Counted from the stretch's first letter, positions 1 to 13,357 are shown. The stretch is 64,000 nucleotides of DNA from Hordeum vulgare subsp. vulgare (GCF_904849725.1 NC_058522.1:337223029-337287028); one strand, 5' to 3'. The notes: generated from the sequence alone by a model not told the origin. A program made the numbers and translations.

Positions 1-1284
1 AAAAAATACTGGGCCGAAGAAGTACCACAGGGGCGCCAGCAGGAGGCCACAAGCCTGCTAGGCACGACCTACCCCCCTGGGCGCGCCTAGGCGGCTTGTG
101 GGCTCCCACTTGGCCCTCTGGCTTCCCCCTTTTGCTACAAGGGTTTCGTTCCAAAAAAAATTGAGAGGAGGCTTTTCGGAGGATTCGCCGCCGCCACGAG
201 GCAGAATTTGAGCAGAACCAATCTAGAGCTCCGGCTGGACGATCCTGCCGGGGAAACTTCCCTCCCAGAGGGGGAAATCGTCGCCATCTTCATCACCAAC
301 ACTCCTCTGATCGGAGGGGACTCTTCACCATCAACATCTTCATCAGCACCATCTCATGTACAAACCCTAGTTCATCTCTTGTAGCCAATCTCCGTCTCGC
401 GACTCCGATTGGTACTTGTAAGGTTGCTAGTAGTGTTAATTACTCTTTGTAGTTTATGCTAGTTGGATTACTTGGTGGAAGATTATATGTTCAGATCTTT
501 GATGCTACTCATTACCTCTCTGGTCATGAATATGATTATGCTTTGTGAGTATTTACTTTTGTTCTTGAGGACATGGGATAAGTCATGCTATAAGTGGTCA
601 TGAATGGTATTTGTTCGATATTTTGATGTGTTGTATGTTCTTTTTCCTCTAGTGGTGTTATGTGAACGTTGACTACATAACACTTCACCATTATTTGAGC
701 CTAGAGGAAGGCATTGGGAAGTAGTAAGTTGATGATGGGTTGCTAGAGTGACAGAAGCTTAAACCCTAGTTTATGCGTTGCTTCGTAAGGGGCAAATTTG
801 GATCCACTAGTGTAATGTTATGGTTAGACTTTGTCTTAATTCTTCTTTCGTTGTTGCGGATGCTTGCGAGAGGGGTTAATCATAAGTGGGATGCTTGTCC
901 AAGTAAGAGCAGTACCCAAGCACCGGTCCACCCACATATCAAACTATCAAAGTAACGAACGTGAATCATATGAACATGATGAAAACTAGCTTGACAGAAA
1001 TTCCCATGTGTCCTCGGGAGCGCTTTACCTCCTATAAGACTTTGTCCAGGCTTGTCCCTTGCTGCAAATGGGATCGGGCCAGTTTGCTGCACCGTTGTTA
1101 CTTTTGTTACTTGCTACTTGCTACGAATCATCTCACCACACAACTATCTATTACCGATAATTTCAGTGCTTACAGAGAATACCTTGCTGAAAACCACTTG
1201 TCACATCCTTGTGCTCCTTGTTCTGAAAACCACTCTTACTTATCGAAAGGACTTCGATAGATCCCCTACACTTGTGGGTCATCA
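1..1284 (+). repeat. Athila/Sabrina-like Gypsy LTR, 3' part (5' end outside the window)
   Basis: This stretch is the reverse complement of the LTR split at 40699-41249 and 51334-52306, with the same order of landmarks. Position 1 corresponds to about 52072, so roughly 234 bases of the LTR's 5' end lie left of the window. The LTR ends GGGTCATCA at 1284, a normal CA terminus. The short open frames inside it at 773-1375 are LTR sequence with no recognisable domain. Whether it is a solo LTR or the 3' LTR of an element further left cannot be decided here. The family name is from memory. Confidence 0.8.
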
Positions 1285-1379
1285 GTGCATCGGGGATCGA
1301 TTCCTCCTTTCGAAGGACGGGGCGCTCGACGGGGCAGCTGTAGGACACGGAGTAGGGCCTCGGATCCGGCTGTGAATAC
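1285..1379. other. Short spacer between two LTRs, origin unknown
   Basis: This GC-rich 95-bp stretch lies between the end of the Athila-type LTR and the start of the Angela-like LTR. It resembles neither. Its last five bases, AATAC, would be the left target-site duplication of the Copia element, but the bases after 57403 do not match them. Confidence 0.5.
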
Positions 1380-3159
1380 TGTTGGAAATATTCCCAAGAG
1401 TCAATAATAAATATTATTACTACATTTCCTTGTTCATGATAATTGTTTATTATCCATGCTAGAATTGTATTGATTGGAAACTCAAATACATGTATGGATA
1501 CATAGACAACACACTGTCCCTAGTGAGCCTCTAGTTAAATAGCTTGATAACAGGATCACATCATAAGGAGAATAATGTGATCGACAAGACCCAAACTATG
1601 AACGTAGCATATGATCGTGTGAGTTTATTGCTATAGTTTTCTGCATGTCAATGTATCTGCTCCTATGACCATGAGATCATGTAACTCCCGGACACCACAT
1701 GAATACCTTGTGTGTATCAAACGTCGAAACTTAACTAGGTGACTATAAAGGTGATCTATAGGTATGTCCGAAGGTGTCTATTGGGTTGGCATGGATCAAG
1801 ACTGGGATTTTTCATTCCATGTGATGGAGAGGTATCTCAGGGCCCACTCGGTAACGCAACATCACAACAAGCCTTGCAAGCAATGTGACTAAGAAGTTAG
1901 TCACGGGATCTTGTATTAAGGAACAAGTAAATAGACTTGACAGTAACGAGATTGAACTAGGCATGGAGATACCGACGATCGAATCTTAGGCAAGTAGCAT
2001 ACCGAAGGACAAAGGGAACAACATACGGGATTAACTGAATCCTTGACATAGAGGTTTAACCGATAGAGATATTTGTTGAATATGTAGTAGCCAATATGAG
2101 CATCCAGGTCCCTCTATTGGTTATTGACCGGAGAATGTCTCAGTTCATGTCTACATAGTTCTCAAACCCGAAGGGTCGGCACACTTAAGGTTCAGTGACG
2201 TTTTGGAATAGTTGAGTTATAGGTGTTGGTGACCGAAGGTTGTTCGGAGTCCCGAATGAGATCCTCGACGTCACGAGGAGCTTTGAAATGGTCCGTAGGT
2301 AAAGACTGATATATAGGAAGTCCTGTTTTGGTCACCGAAAAAGTTTCGGGCTCATCGGTAGTGTATCAGGAGTGTTGGGAGGGTATCGGGGGACCACCGG
2401 GAGGGGTGTGACGACCGAAAGGTTTCATGGGCTGTGAGAGGAGGTAGACCAGCCCCTAGTGGGCTCGCCAAAGCCTCCCCTAAGGGCCCATGTGGCTGGA
2501 GTAGAGGAATAAGGCAAAAAGGCCAAAGGTGGAAAGAGTTTCCAAGTGGGAAGGAAGGAATCCTAATACTACTAGAATTGGAGGAGGACTCCTCCTCTCC
2601 TCGCCACTTCGACCGACCCAAAGGGGAAAACCCTAGGGTGCAGCTTCCTCCCTCCATCCTCCTATATATACTAAAGGTATTGAGGGTTTTTCACACACAT
2701 AAATTAGCTACGATTGTCTCTCTCTCCCTCTAGATCTGTTTCTCCTCTAGTCTAATTCGGCGGTGCTTAGGCGAAACTATGCTGGATTAGATCACCACCA
2801 CCACGACCATGCCATTGTGCTGGAGAACTCATCTACCCCTCCGCCCCTCTTGCTGGATCAAGAAGGCGGTGATCATCATCGATATGTACGTGTGCTGAAT
2901 GCGGAGGTGTCGTCCGTTCGGCACTAGATTAGGATGGATCGTGATGGGATCATGGGACGGATCATGATGAGATTGCGGGACGGGCTGCGATTTGGATCGT
3001 GAAGATGTTCCACTACATCAACCGCATTATGTACGCTTCCGCTTAGCGATCTACAAGGGTATGTGGATCCGATCTCCCCTCTCGTAGATGATTATCACCA
3101 TGGATAGGTCTTGCATGTGCGTAGGAAAGTTTTTGTTTCCCATGCGACGTTCCCCAACA
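1380..3159 (+). repeat. Left (5') LTR of the Angela-like Copia element
   Basis: This is a 1780-bp LTR from TGTTGGAAATA to CCCCAACA. It aligns along its length with 53915-57403 once the nested solo LTR is removed from that copy (about 1830 bp). It lacks about 50 bases that the right LTR has near 55741-55795. It contains a TATA box at 2663 and the leader region that normally follows it in BARE1-type LTRs. Confidence 0.9.
2663..2670 (+). promoter_or_regulatory. TATA box of the left Copia LTR
   Basis: TATATATA stands in a pyrimidine-rich stretch, and the same octamer occupies the equivalent place at 56909-56916 in the right LTR. BARE1-type LTRs start transcription shortly downstream of such a box. 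Activity today is not shown. Confidence 0.6.
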
Positions 3160-3160
3160 G

Positions 3161-3173
3161 TGGCATCATGAGC
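3161..3173 (+). promoter_or_regulatory. Primer binding site of the Copia element (initiator tRNA-Met type)
   Basis: TGGCATCATGAGC starts one base after the left LTR, the expected place for the minus-strand primer site. Copia elements of this group use TGGTATCAGAGC, complementary to initiator tRNA-Met. This copy differs by a base change and an extra base, consistent with age. Confidence 0.75.
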
Positions 3174-4020
3174 TAGGTTCATGCGTAGATGATATCTCGA
3201 GTAAAACACAAAAGAGTTTATGGGCATTAATGTTCAATTTTTTGCCCTTTTTAGTCTTTTCTTGATTCGGCAGTTTTGTTGGATTGAAGCGGCCCGGACC
3301 AACATTGCTCGTACTTTTACGAGAGACTGGTTTCATCGCAGAACATGCAACTTGTTGCATAAAGATGACTGGCAGGTGCCTGTTTGTTCAACTTTAGTTG
3401 AATCGGATTTGACCAAGGCGGTCCTTGGAGAAGGTTAAATAGCAACTTGCATATCACCATTGTGATTTTCCATATGTAAGATGCGATCATACTAGATACC
3501 CATAGCAGCCACGTAAAATATGCAACAACAAATTAGAGGACGTCTAACTTGTTTTTGCAGTGTATGCATGTCATGTGATATGGCCAAAGACATGATATGA
3601 CATATTGGATGTATGAGATGATCATGTTGTAATAGTTAAATACCGACTTGCACGTCGATGCTACGGCGACCGGCACGAGCCATAGGGTTGTCTTTAATCA
3701 TTTTTGCGCTTGGAGATGCTTTGCTTTATCGCTAGTAGTAGCTTTAGTAGTAACAACATAGTTAGCGTGACAACCTCGACGACAACACAATGACGGACAT
3801 CATGATGATGGAGATCATGATGTGGTGCCGGTGAAGATGGGGACCATGCCGGTGCTTTGATGACGGAGATCAAGAAGCAAAAGTTCATGGCCATATCATG
3901 TTACTTATGATTTGCATGTGATGTTAATCATTTTGTGCACCTTCTTTTGCTTAGGACGATGGTAGCATTATAAGGTGATACCTCACTAGAATTTCAAGAT
4001 AAAATTGTGTTCTCACCGAC
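3174..4020 (+). other. Untranslated leader of the Copia element, 5' portion
   Basis: The sequence follows the primer site and matches the long leader known between primer site and gag in BARE1/Angela elements. It contains only short open frames with no domain. It breaks off at about 4020, where an unrelated LTR begins with TGTCGGTGCA. The rest of the leader and the first few gag codons are missing, because Copia sequence resumes at 18724 already inside gag. Confidence 0.7.
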
Positions 4021-4333
4021 TGTCGGTGCACTAAAGACTGGGGTCCCTAGTGCCCCAGACTTGTGCACGGGCGAAAAGAGCCCCTGACGACAGGGCATGG
4101 CAGGATCCAGACAAGATGCACCCCCAAGATTACCAAGGCCCCGGCAAGCCTGCCTTGCCGGGAAGATAACCAAGGCCACACCCGTTTAGTGGGCGTGATG
4201 AACTCACCAAGCACAAGACCTCAGCAAGCCTCCCTTGCCTGGACGACAACTGAAGACCCCCCCCCCCCCCCGGCAAGCTTCCTTGCTGGGATGAAGACCC
4301 AAGGCCCTAGCAAGCTCCCTTGCCGGGATGACG
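4021..4333. repeat. LTR fragment of another retrotransposon with hairpin subrepeats
   Basis: The fragment starts TGTCGGTGCACTAAAG, which looks like an LTR start, and is cut at 4333 by the next LTR. Inside are four imperfect copies of a short inverted unit GGCAAGC...CTTGCC, at about 4143-4159, 4223-4239, 4272-4288 and 4309-4324, and a run of fifteen C at 4257-4271. No coding capacity is visible. I do not recognise the family with certainty. Confidence 0.5.
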
Positions 4334-6311
4334 TGTGGGGACCCCGACTTACGGTTCGAGGTCGCCGTGCTCAGTGATCCCAGAGATCAATGCTCACCGA
4401 ACACAGATACCGAATAAAAGAGTCTTACATCCATACATACCATTTGATACAGTAAATGACCACCTCGATCGAGTCTTACATATATAGGGCCTTAAAGGCC
4501 AACACTCCAAACAGGACCAATAACAGACTTATTGGTTGAAAGCGTGAACCCATGCCATCAGCCTTAACCTACATGCATTCTGACTGGGAAGCGTCCTAGC
4601 TCGCAAGAACGTCACCGAGTTAATCTTCACCATATCCTGTTCTTTCATACCTGGTCAATGAAATAACCAGTGGCAACCCAATGAGTACTTTTGATTGTAC
4701 TCGCAAACAACCCAGGATATGAACAATGAAAGTGAAGGATAACAATATCATGCATCTTTGGTGTAGCTCATCTTGGTGGAATGATCAAGAATATGCATCA
4801 ATGTTAAAGAATTACTTTTGAAGAACAGGTTACAGATATCAATATATCTGTCAAGGGCCGAGCCATCCGGGCTCACCCGATATGCCAAGTCACCGAACTT
4901 GGTCATATCATTACTTTCATAACAACACCTTTTTCATCATATCACACACTCACACACACTTGGTTTATGCGGAAATAGCTGGACGTAGTTTAAGCAGGAT
5001 TACCCAATTGTCCTTGACCGTGGACACGACTATTCGAATAGTTTTACACTCTGCAGAGGTAGTACGCTGGACCCATGAGATCTGGGAAACTTCCATGTCA
5101 TCCATGACTCGCGGTATATAACATACCCAAGGTAAGTACCCGATCAATGCCTTTCCCCTGAAGATACTAGACAAAGAGGTCCACTCGATTGGTACCCAGC
5201 CCACATGTTGTACGTCTTACGAGCACCAACTCTGGACAATAGCAACCATGCGGGGACCAACGGTGTGACTAGAACTCATAAAAATGGCATAGTCGTCCTA
5301 CCTGGCACGACCCCGTCACGAGAGTGACCACACTTCACTCCCGCCGCCACTAGTAATGTGGCTCTTTGCTAGCACCGACCAGAGTAATCAACATAGCCCT
5401 GTCCCATAAGGGGTAACGTGGTCGTACTAGTAAGGTTGGGACGGTCGACACATCATAAATCAAATCCCATTTCCGAAACCATACTCACGCAAATACCGGG
5501 TGCATCACTTCACCAAAAGTGACAACCTAACTCACCATCACCGTTGGGCATTAGTGGCACCCGACGGGGTTTTCATAAACTCTTGCTTTATGTCATTAAC
5601 ATGCTCATGATAATACTACTTCTATCATTACTTGTCAACATGGTATTAGCATGACCATCAAAGGGTAGGGTCAAGATCAATGCATGTGCTCCAGGGGAGC
5701 CATCGGTAAAATCATATCAAATGATTAACAGCACTTATGATCATATGCAACAGAAATACTTGCTATCTTAATCATGCAAAGTAACATAAGCTCAGTCATG
5801 GTCAAAGGGCTGCTTGCCTTTGCTCTCGTAGTTCTCAGGGTCTTCGAGGTCTTCCGATCCCATTCCGAGAACTCCGTCTACTCGTCAACTATCGTCAGAA
5901 ACAATCACCGTTAGCCACACGCAAGAAAAACAATAGTGTTGTCTAAAATAGAAGTTATATTTTTCTTGGACCTCTTTGGTCATCAGAAAAATACCTGAAT
6001 CTTTGCCAAGGGGTTTGGATCATCAGGGGTGTTTGAATGGAGGAAAGGAGGAGGAGGGAATCCTTTATGAAACCCACAGAAATTATTGTGATAAAAATGA
6101 CTCGAGGCACCTATTTAATAGAGAATAACTTTGGAAACATTTAGGAACTTGTTTCCCTAGATTTGGAGTTGGAATGAATATACTAGGAATTTTCTAACAT
6201 GGAATAAATAGCAATAGGAAGTTATTTATTTTATACAACAGAATAAAGCCTGAATGAAATGTTGACCAAGGTTCTAAAAATTGGGAATGATTTTAGAAGG
6301 CCCTAGGAATT

Positions 6312-9300
6312 TGTAACATCCCAAAATTATAAATTTTGGAATGTTAATATAATTATTATTAGATTGATTGTTTGTTTGCCTGAGTGATTGAAACTTGTGT
6401 GAAATTTGAAACTTTTCAAAACTTTTGAATGAGAGGGAATAAAATGACTTTCCGTTCTCCGGTGAATTTAAATTCAATCTTTTAAAAGCAAAGAGAGAAG
6501 ATGACATGACTTCTTCAACTATAAATAATTTGAACGGAGATATTTGCATTTGAATTCTTTTGTATTTCCATTCGTTTTCTTCGTGCAAGAAATGCCGGGA
6601 AATACATTCTAGAGAGGAGGAACATGACCCTCGAACCCACGGGCATTTTGAAAGTTATTTGAACCCTCAAACTTAGAGGGTCATTTGAAAATTATTTGCG
6701 AAAGAAAATAAACCTTTTAGGCAATTTTGTGAAAATAATTTTTTCTGAAGTATTTACTTTTGCCGTGGAAAAATGCCCATCATTTATATTTTATTTTTCT
6801 GATAATTTTAGTATATAGAAACTCCTTATTCCGAATTGATTTGATTTCCTTTTTATCGTTTTAGTTTCCTAGTTTTAAAAATAGGAAGGAAATCACTTTT
6901 ATTAGGAAATACCTGCTGGCCCATTAAGACTTTCCTATTTTTGGCCCAACAGGAGATCTTCTCCTACCTCCCCTCTCCTTCACGTCACACGAAGTTTTCC
7001 TTCCATGGAGAGGAGATCCCCACCTCCGGGATTCGCGAAGCTCTTCCCTTCCCAGCGCCTCCCGTCGCCTCTATAAGAACCCCCTGCACCTCCTCGTTCC
7101 ATTCCCGATGAAAACTTCCCCTCTCCTCGCCTCTAACTCGCGCCCCACCTCGCCGGATTCGTCACCGGAAACTTGCCAGAGAACTTCCCCCGTCGGCCCC
7201 CCACCTGCAGGCTCCTCCACCTCGCTGCACCCACCCCACCCCGCCACCACCCCTCCACCACTTCGGCCCTCTTCCACCACCCCTCCCGTCGGCACCACCC
7301 CCCTGCTCCTCTCCATCACCAGCGACTAGGAGCTTTTCCTCCCAGGAACACCACCACCTCACCCCCCCTGCAGCCCTCACTTCCCCTCGCCTCCCTCCCC
7401 TCCCAGGAGCGCCCCACCCCTTCGCCCCCCCTCCGCCGGATCTCCTCCCCACCGGCGACCCACCCCACCGGAGCCCACCCCACCTCGGCCACCATAGCCA
7501 GCACGGGAGTCCCAACCATGGTAAGGCTCCATCCCCCTCCTGTTTATTTTTTGTTTTTATGTAGTTTCTGCCCTTAGATCTATTCTCAACGGTATAGATT
7601 ACATAGGTACTTACCCCTTCGGTCTTTTAGATAAAACCGATCGGTTTTTCTTTCACTTAAGTTTAGCCGAAGCGAATTAGTTAAATAGCGGCCGTTTGTT
7701 AGTTATCCCCGTAGCACTCACCCCTTAGCCAATTAGAAAATGCCACGTGGACCCCTGTCCACAAATCAGTTTTTTCCCTTTTTCTGTTTTAATTCCAAAA
7801 CAGAGAAAGTTTCAATTTTCTTTTGATCATAACTTTTGATCCCGAAGTCCAATGATAGTGATTCTTTTACCAGTAGCTCACAAATTTCATGTAGTTTTCA
7901 AAAACATATAATTTGTCTATGTTTGAAATTTTCAAATTTGAATTAGATCAGATTTAATTTAAACATTATTTTGCCTATTCCAGGAGTTTAAAATAGCTTT
8001 TAATTTGATTCCTTTTGGTACTGATCACTAGTGATCTTAGTTACCAGTGGTAAAAATTTCAGATTTGTTTGAGTATTTTAGCTCACTGTTTCTTGTGAAA
8101 TAATTTCTGTTTCACCTCTTTTAGGATTTCGGCTAATTCCTTTTCTATTTTTGTTTTAAAATATTTTCTTTATTATTTAAGAAAGATTATTGTTTTGTTT
8201 ATGTTAGTTGACAGTAGTTTTGCCACAAGTTTTTATTTTATTTTTATTTGTTTTCATGAAAGCAATTCTAGTTCCTTAGTAACTTGCAATTGGTTTCTCC
8301 ACTGTTTCAAATCCCGTTTGGGAATACTTTCAAAAAAATTTGTGAAAAATACTTTATTTTATCTTAGTTAGATTTTTATCTTAGTTCCTTGTTATTATTT
8401 TCTGTTGGACAAAAACTATTTAGTGTTTGATGTAGTAGAAGACTCCTAGCTTTAGTGAAGTTTCTTTCGGATTCCTTTTCGCTCTCTCTTTTGTTTTGAT
8501 TGCTAGAATGATTGCTAGTATGAGTGCTTATGTGAATGATATGTTTGTTATATAGATTTCATCGGAGAGTGACGAGTAGTCTATCAAGTTAATTCTCGAG
8601 AAATTCTTCTTCGTCAACATCACCAGGCAAGTCACTTTATTCATACTATCACCTATGTTTTATGCATCGTAGTTCTACCATCCTATGCCCGATTGCATGC
8701 TCCTTAGGTACTTGGAAATTTTAGTATAGATTGTAGTATCATGTGGTAGGCACACAACAACCCCGATACTTGGCCCGGGACGACAAATTTCATATTGCTA
8801 TGCTTGAGTAGATGGGATTTCGGTTGAGTGCATAACACGAGTGATGTGAGGTTGATTAAATAATCAAGACCGGTTAAGACAAGATTTTCAAGACCTCGGA
8901 CGCAATGCAACACTGGGTGAAGGACGGTTGATCGGCTCCCTGGAGACCCAGTGGATGCCCGGGATGCTGGGGACGGCCATGACATCCTGCGGAAATCTTC
9001 ACCCAGGCTCAAAGAGACGTACGGATATTTTCAAGACCCAAGGCTTACCTGCACAGCCACAAGTCATTATGGGCTCTGGCTTGGTTGGACAACGCGGCGA
9101 CTCTGGACAGGCGGTGCTAGCAGATGTAGAAGAACGGTAGGAATGGATGGGCACCGACAGGGATTCCGAGGGACCCGTTGAAAGACCATGTTTTGATCAT
9201 CCGGTCTTCAAACACCTTGAAGTGCGAGGACATACTCGGAGGCGATCAAATCTTGTGGGCAATGTGTGCAAAACTCTGCAGAGTACTCAAACCTAATCGA

Positions 9301-9885
9301 TTAGCCGTGTCCACGGTCATGGACAACTTGAGCCAAAGGAACTGAAGTTATCTGGATTTCTCAACACCATTATATATATTTGATGAGGGTAATTATTGAC
9401 AACTCGGGTACGAGAACTGGTTGGCGGAACCATCTCATTAACAACCAACTACGTAGTTATATTTTGCTTTTTAGCCCCTCTCTTGTTGTAGGAGAAAATT
9501 TGCTTTACGCTAAAAACTTACAACACCACCTGGCATATATGCATATAGTATAGATGATATTTTACCCCCTCTCATATGTGACTTGCCGGCATATTCAATA
9601 TGCTGACCTACACGGCTGCAACGTCTTATGTTGTAGATATTTTTCTTCGACGAGTAAGAGTACGATTCAGGGTTACGGTCTACACTCAACTTGCCGTTGG
9701 TGTTTATTGGGACTCCACTCCCTTGACTGCTTCCGTTGAAATATTTAAGGTATATATCAGTTTTACGCTATTTACATGTGATTGCACTTTTATATATACA
9801 TTGATGTACTGTGTGTGCCAGCATACTGATCCAGGGATGGCACAGAAACACAGATGCTTGACTCGTCTTGAGTCGGGTCGCTACA
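6312..9885 (+). repeat. Solo LTR, 3.57 kb, inserted in the Gypsy LTR
   Basis: The unit begins TGTAACATCCC and ends GTCGCTACA. It is flanked on both sides by the direct repeat GAATT (6307-6311 and 9886-9890), the 5-bp duplication expected for LTR elements. No second LTR or interior is present, so it is a solo LTR left by recombination between the two LTRs of a former complete element. The GC-rich part at 7000-7520 carries a TATA-like box and a leader ending in a splice-donor-like GTAAGG. All open frames in it lack domains. Confidence 0.85.
7071..7526 (+). promoter_or_regulatory. Putative LTR promoter and leader with splice donor
   Basis: CTATAAGAA at 7071 looks like a TATA box. It is followed by a GC-rich, proline-codon-rich leader with an ATG at 7108 and ends in ATGGTAAGG at 7518-7526, a good 5' splice site. 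The sequence then turns AT-rich like an intron. A similar arrangement (GC-rich leader, then GTAAGC) is at 57404-57683. No conserved protein is encoded, so I read it as untranslated leader. Confidence 0.4.
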
Positions 9886-11690
9886 GAATTTGAATCACTC
9901 CATTTGGAGTTGATTTGGAATCTATAGGAATTGTGAAAGGTGGGACAATTATATCCAGATTTGGATTTGAGTAATAACACTACAGTGAATCTTCCTGGAA
10001 AAATGTGCAAAGCACATATGTGGATAGAGCTTGAATTTAGGAACCTCTAGAAATTTGAATCAATTAAATTGGAGTCAGAATGAATTTATGCTGGAATTTA
10101 TAAGTTATGAATAAAATGAAAAAGAGAAAAGGCTCAGCCTCTAGGGGTTATCTTGCCCCCAGGGCGTTGCATAGGTCTTCGGGCCGGCCCAACTTAAGCG
10201 GCTAGGGCGCGCGAGAGCCACGCCGGAAGTTTATTCGCCCGAGTGCGCCTCTGCTGCATGGAGGCGGCAAGGTTGGAGGCGCTGCCACTTAAGTGGCGCG
10301 GCCCACCTGGCGGCTACACTTGCCAGCTGACGCATGGGGCCCGCTGGCATTTCTTCAACCTCCCGCCCGACTGACTGGAGGCGAGCCATGGGGTGCCGGC
10401 GCCGATGGAGACAGCGCTCTACGCGGGATAAAAGTGGAAAGGGGTCAAAGAAGCCCATTTAGTGAGTGCACACAAGGTGTTTGATCTGTGGTTAGGCCAT
10501 CAGATGAATTCCAATGGCCATGAAACTTAACAGGATCAAATAATAGATGAAAATAAGCTTGCACACCAAATTTGGGATTTTCTAGAGAAGTTTTCCATTG
10601 TAGACTTGGAAAACCCGTGAAATGGGAAGAAATGGCTTTCTGCTTACAACCCTATTCAAATCAATTCCCACAAATCCAATATTTGGTGTAGGGGCATTAT
10701 TTGAGCATTAAGGCATGCACAAAAAGTTTGAGGTCAATTCAAGAAACTTTGTAATGTAAAGTTTCCCAAAGTCACATATCAACAAAGAGGGTTTTGAGGG
10801 GCTTAAGACAAGTTCCTCTATTCTCTTTGATGCACCATGTGGTGTGGATGCATTATTGGATTATTAGAACATGTCCACTAAGTTTGAGCAGAATTGGAGA
10901 CACTTCACTATGTAGAGTTGCTCAAATTTGAATCTCGACAGATAGGGTTTTAGAATAATTAGGGAAGTCAAATCAACTTGGATTGAGTTGAAACTTGGCA
11001 AGATCATCAAGCATATCATAGGTGACATTCTGGAATTTTACTCGAATTTATTGAGAATATTTCTTATAGAAATATTCCAAAAGATTGAAATAGGCAGGAA
11101 GAGTTTTGGAGGGGTTTGCCCAGTATTTTGAACATGACCATGTGTTGAAACTCATATATATGGAATAAATATATCCACTGGGTTTCCCTAAATTTTCTTA
11201 ATTATTTTCAAAGCAATAAAAATAACTTTCCTTCATAATAGACCATTTCTGGCCTCATAGAAAGGCATTTAAATACAATAATAAATAACTTTTAAAATAA
11301 TAATATTGTGGTTTTTGGAAGACATTTTGATAATAGGTTTTAAATAAAATAATTGGGGCCAAATAAATTCCCTAATTGGAGGACTTGTAGTACAAATCTC
11401 ATCACACGGGTTTGAAAGTTTAATTCAAAGAAATGCTTTTTGGTGAAAATAATATTTGGTAAAAATAGATACTGGTCCTAAACACATGGCATGATCATTA
11501 GGCAGGAGAACATGGGATGAGGAGGTGAGTTGGAGGATAGTAAGAATTATTGGGGAGCAAACACATGCATACAAGCAAGCAGGCAAACAATAGTCACTTC
11601 AAGCATCACAAGCATTCACAAACAAAATAAATTGGTCCTAATTTTTGAAATAAGTTAATTAGTCAGGAAAGCACAACACATGGTGTTACA

Positions 11691-11711
11691 TACCTTACCC
11701 CCTTAAGAAAG
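11691..11711 (-). promoter_or_regulatory. Polypurine tract of the minus-strand Gypsy element
   Basis: On the minus strand the purine-rich AAGGGGGTAAGG sits directly before the LTR start TGTAACACC. This is the plus-strand primer position in LTR elements and sets the orientation of the element. Confidence 0.7.
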
Positions 11712-12358
11712 TCTCGTCCCCGAGATTTCTAGGCTAAGGGTTGGAGAGATACAAAATCTTGAGTCGGAGGTAGTCTTCATGTCCCCATGTTGATGTTTTG
11801 ATCTTGAGGTGCTTGATGATACAACTTCAAATGTTTCGCACGTCCTTGACTGATCTTGGGCGGGTCTGGCGATAAGTTATGCTTGACCTAGGTCAAGGGC
11901 TTGGTGAGCTAAGTCTGTGCAAGGTTCTGGCTTGCAAGGGTATTCCAAAGTCAGAATACATGACAAGATGGTGTGTTTGAGTTCTGGTCCCGGGGCTTCG
12001 CATGCCGGTTAGTGACATCTAGATGTCTCGTGTTAGAGCGCACTGCCAAAGTCTTCGTGTAGTTTCCTACTTGCGGGGAAGTCTTTGACTCCTTTACGGG
12101 ACGCAAACTATGGTCGCAAATGGTCTTCATCCTTGAGTTCGTTGTAGTGGTCTTCGAAGACTTATCGTGAAAGGGTCCGGGTTGGGTCTCATCCATGAGT
12201 CTAAGCTCGGAGGCTCAGAGTCCAGAACAGGTCCTGCCATCTTGGGGGGGTTTACGAGGGGTTCTGGATGAGCTGGCTACCCAAGAGTATAGACCAGTCA
12301 TCCATTCCAAAGGTCTGCGACTCGGCGAGCGGGTGAATCACTTTTGGCACGTCTTCAC
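11712..12358 (-). other. Degenerate Gypsy interior, 3' end
   Basis: This is the interior next to the polypurine tract. On the minus strand the bases just before the tract resemble the conserved 3' coding end of plant Gypsy elements. Beyond that only short frames exist, such as 11951-12196, with no domain I can recognise. It probably corresponds to the decayed end of pol or a 3' untranslated region. It is interrupted at 12359 by an LTR fragment. Confidence 0.45.
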
Positions 12359-13357
12359 TGATACGTATCCAACGTATCTATAATTTTTGATGGTTTCATG
12401 CTATTATCTTGTCAAACTTTGGATGTTTGTATGCCTTTTATATCTTTTTTGGGACTAACTTATTACCTTAGTGCCAAGTGCCAGTTCCTGTTTTTTTGTG
12501 TTTTTGACCCTTTACAGAGGAAGCTTTGAAACGGAGTCCAAACGGAATAAAATCCCCAAAAAGATTTTTTCCGAAACAGAAGAAGATCGGGAGACTTGAG
12601 AACCAAGGCAGGGGGTCCCCAGGGGCAACACAAGCCCCAAGCCCCGGCCAGGGGGTGGGAGACCGGGCCTCCCTGGCTTGTGGGCCCCCTAGACCTCCTC
12701 TGCCCTAGGTTTTGCGCCTATATAGTCCCTAAAATCCCAGAAAAAATGAGGAGATCATCGAAAGTACTTTTCCGCTACCGCAAGCTTCTGTCTCCGCAAG
12801 ATCCCATCTGGGGTACGTTCTGGTGCCCTGCCGGAGGGGGATTCGGATACGGAGGGCTTCTTCATCAATACCATGACCTCTCCGATGATGCGTGAGTAGT
12901 TCACCATAGATCTACGGGTCCATAGCTAGTAGCTAGATAGCTTCTTCTCTCTCTTGGATCTTCAATACAAAGTTCTCCATGATCTTCCTGTAGATCTATC
13001 CGATGTAATCTTCTTTTGCAGTGTGTTTGTCGAGATCCGATGAATTGTAGATTTATGATCAGATTATCTATGAATCCTATTTGAGTTTCTTCTAATCTCT
13101 CTTATGCATGATTTCATATCCTTGTAATTCTCTTCGAGTTGTGGGTTTTGTTTGGCTAACTAGATCTATGATTATTGCAATGGGAGAAGTGCTTGGTTTT
13201 CGGTTCATACCGTGTGGTGACCTCACCTAGTGACAGAAGGGGTAGCGAGGCACGCATCGTATTGTTGCCATCAAGGGTAAAAAGATGGGGTTTTCATCAT
13301 TGGTTTGAGATTATCCCTCTACATCATGTCATCTTGCTTAAGGCGTTACTCTATTCG
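12359..13357 (+). repeat. Truncated Gypsy LTR of the TGATACGT family
   Basis: The first 999 bp align with the LTRs at 41250 and 49765, from TGATACGT to the landmark AAGGCGTTACTCT, where similarity stops. About 560 bp of the 3' end are missing, including the CA end. Yet TTCAC stands on both sides (12354-12358 and 13358-13362), which looks like a 5-bp target duplication. Confidence 0.75.

Larger units (their letters stand above)
4334..11690 (-). repeat. 3' LTR of the minus-strand Gypsy element, split by a solo LTR
   Basis: Read on the minus strand the LTR begins TGTAACACC at 11690 and ends GGTCCCCACA at 4334. Without the nested solo LTR (6312-9885 and one TSD copy) it is about 3.8 kb. The two halves rejoin cleanly at ..CTAGGAATT and TGAATCAC... 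A GC-rich stretch at 10150-10440 lies where LTRs of this sort carry promoter and leader. The open frames in it have no recognisable domain. Confidence 0.7.

Noticed and set aside
7071..7577. Overlapping frames of 67-134 codons on both strands
   Set aside because: GC-rich LTR leader; all frames are low-complexity and none resembles a protein family.
9554..10010. Frames of 61-97 codons near the right end of the solo LTR
   Set aside because: They run across the LTR end and TSD at 9885-9890, have no domain, and have no relatives I recognise.
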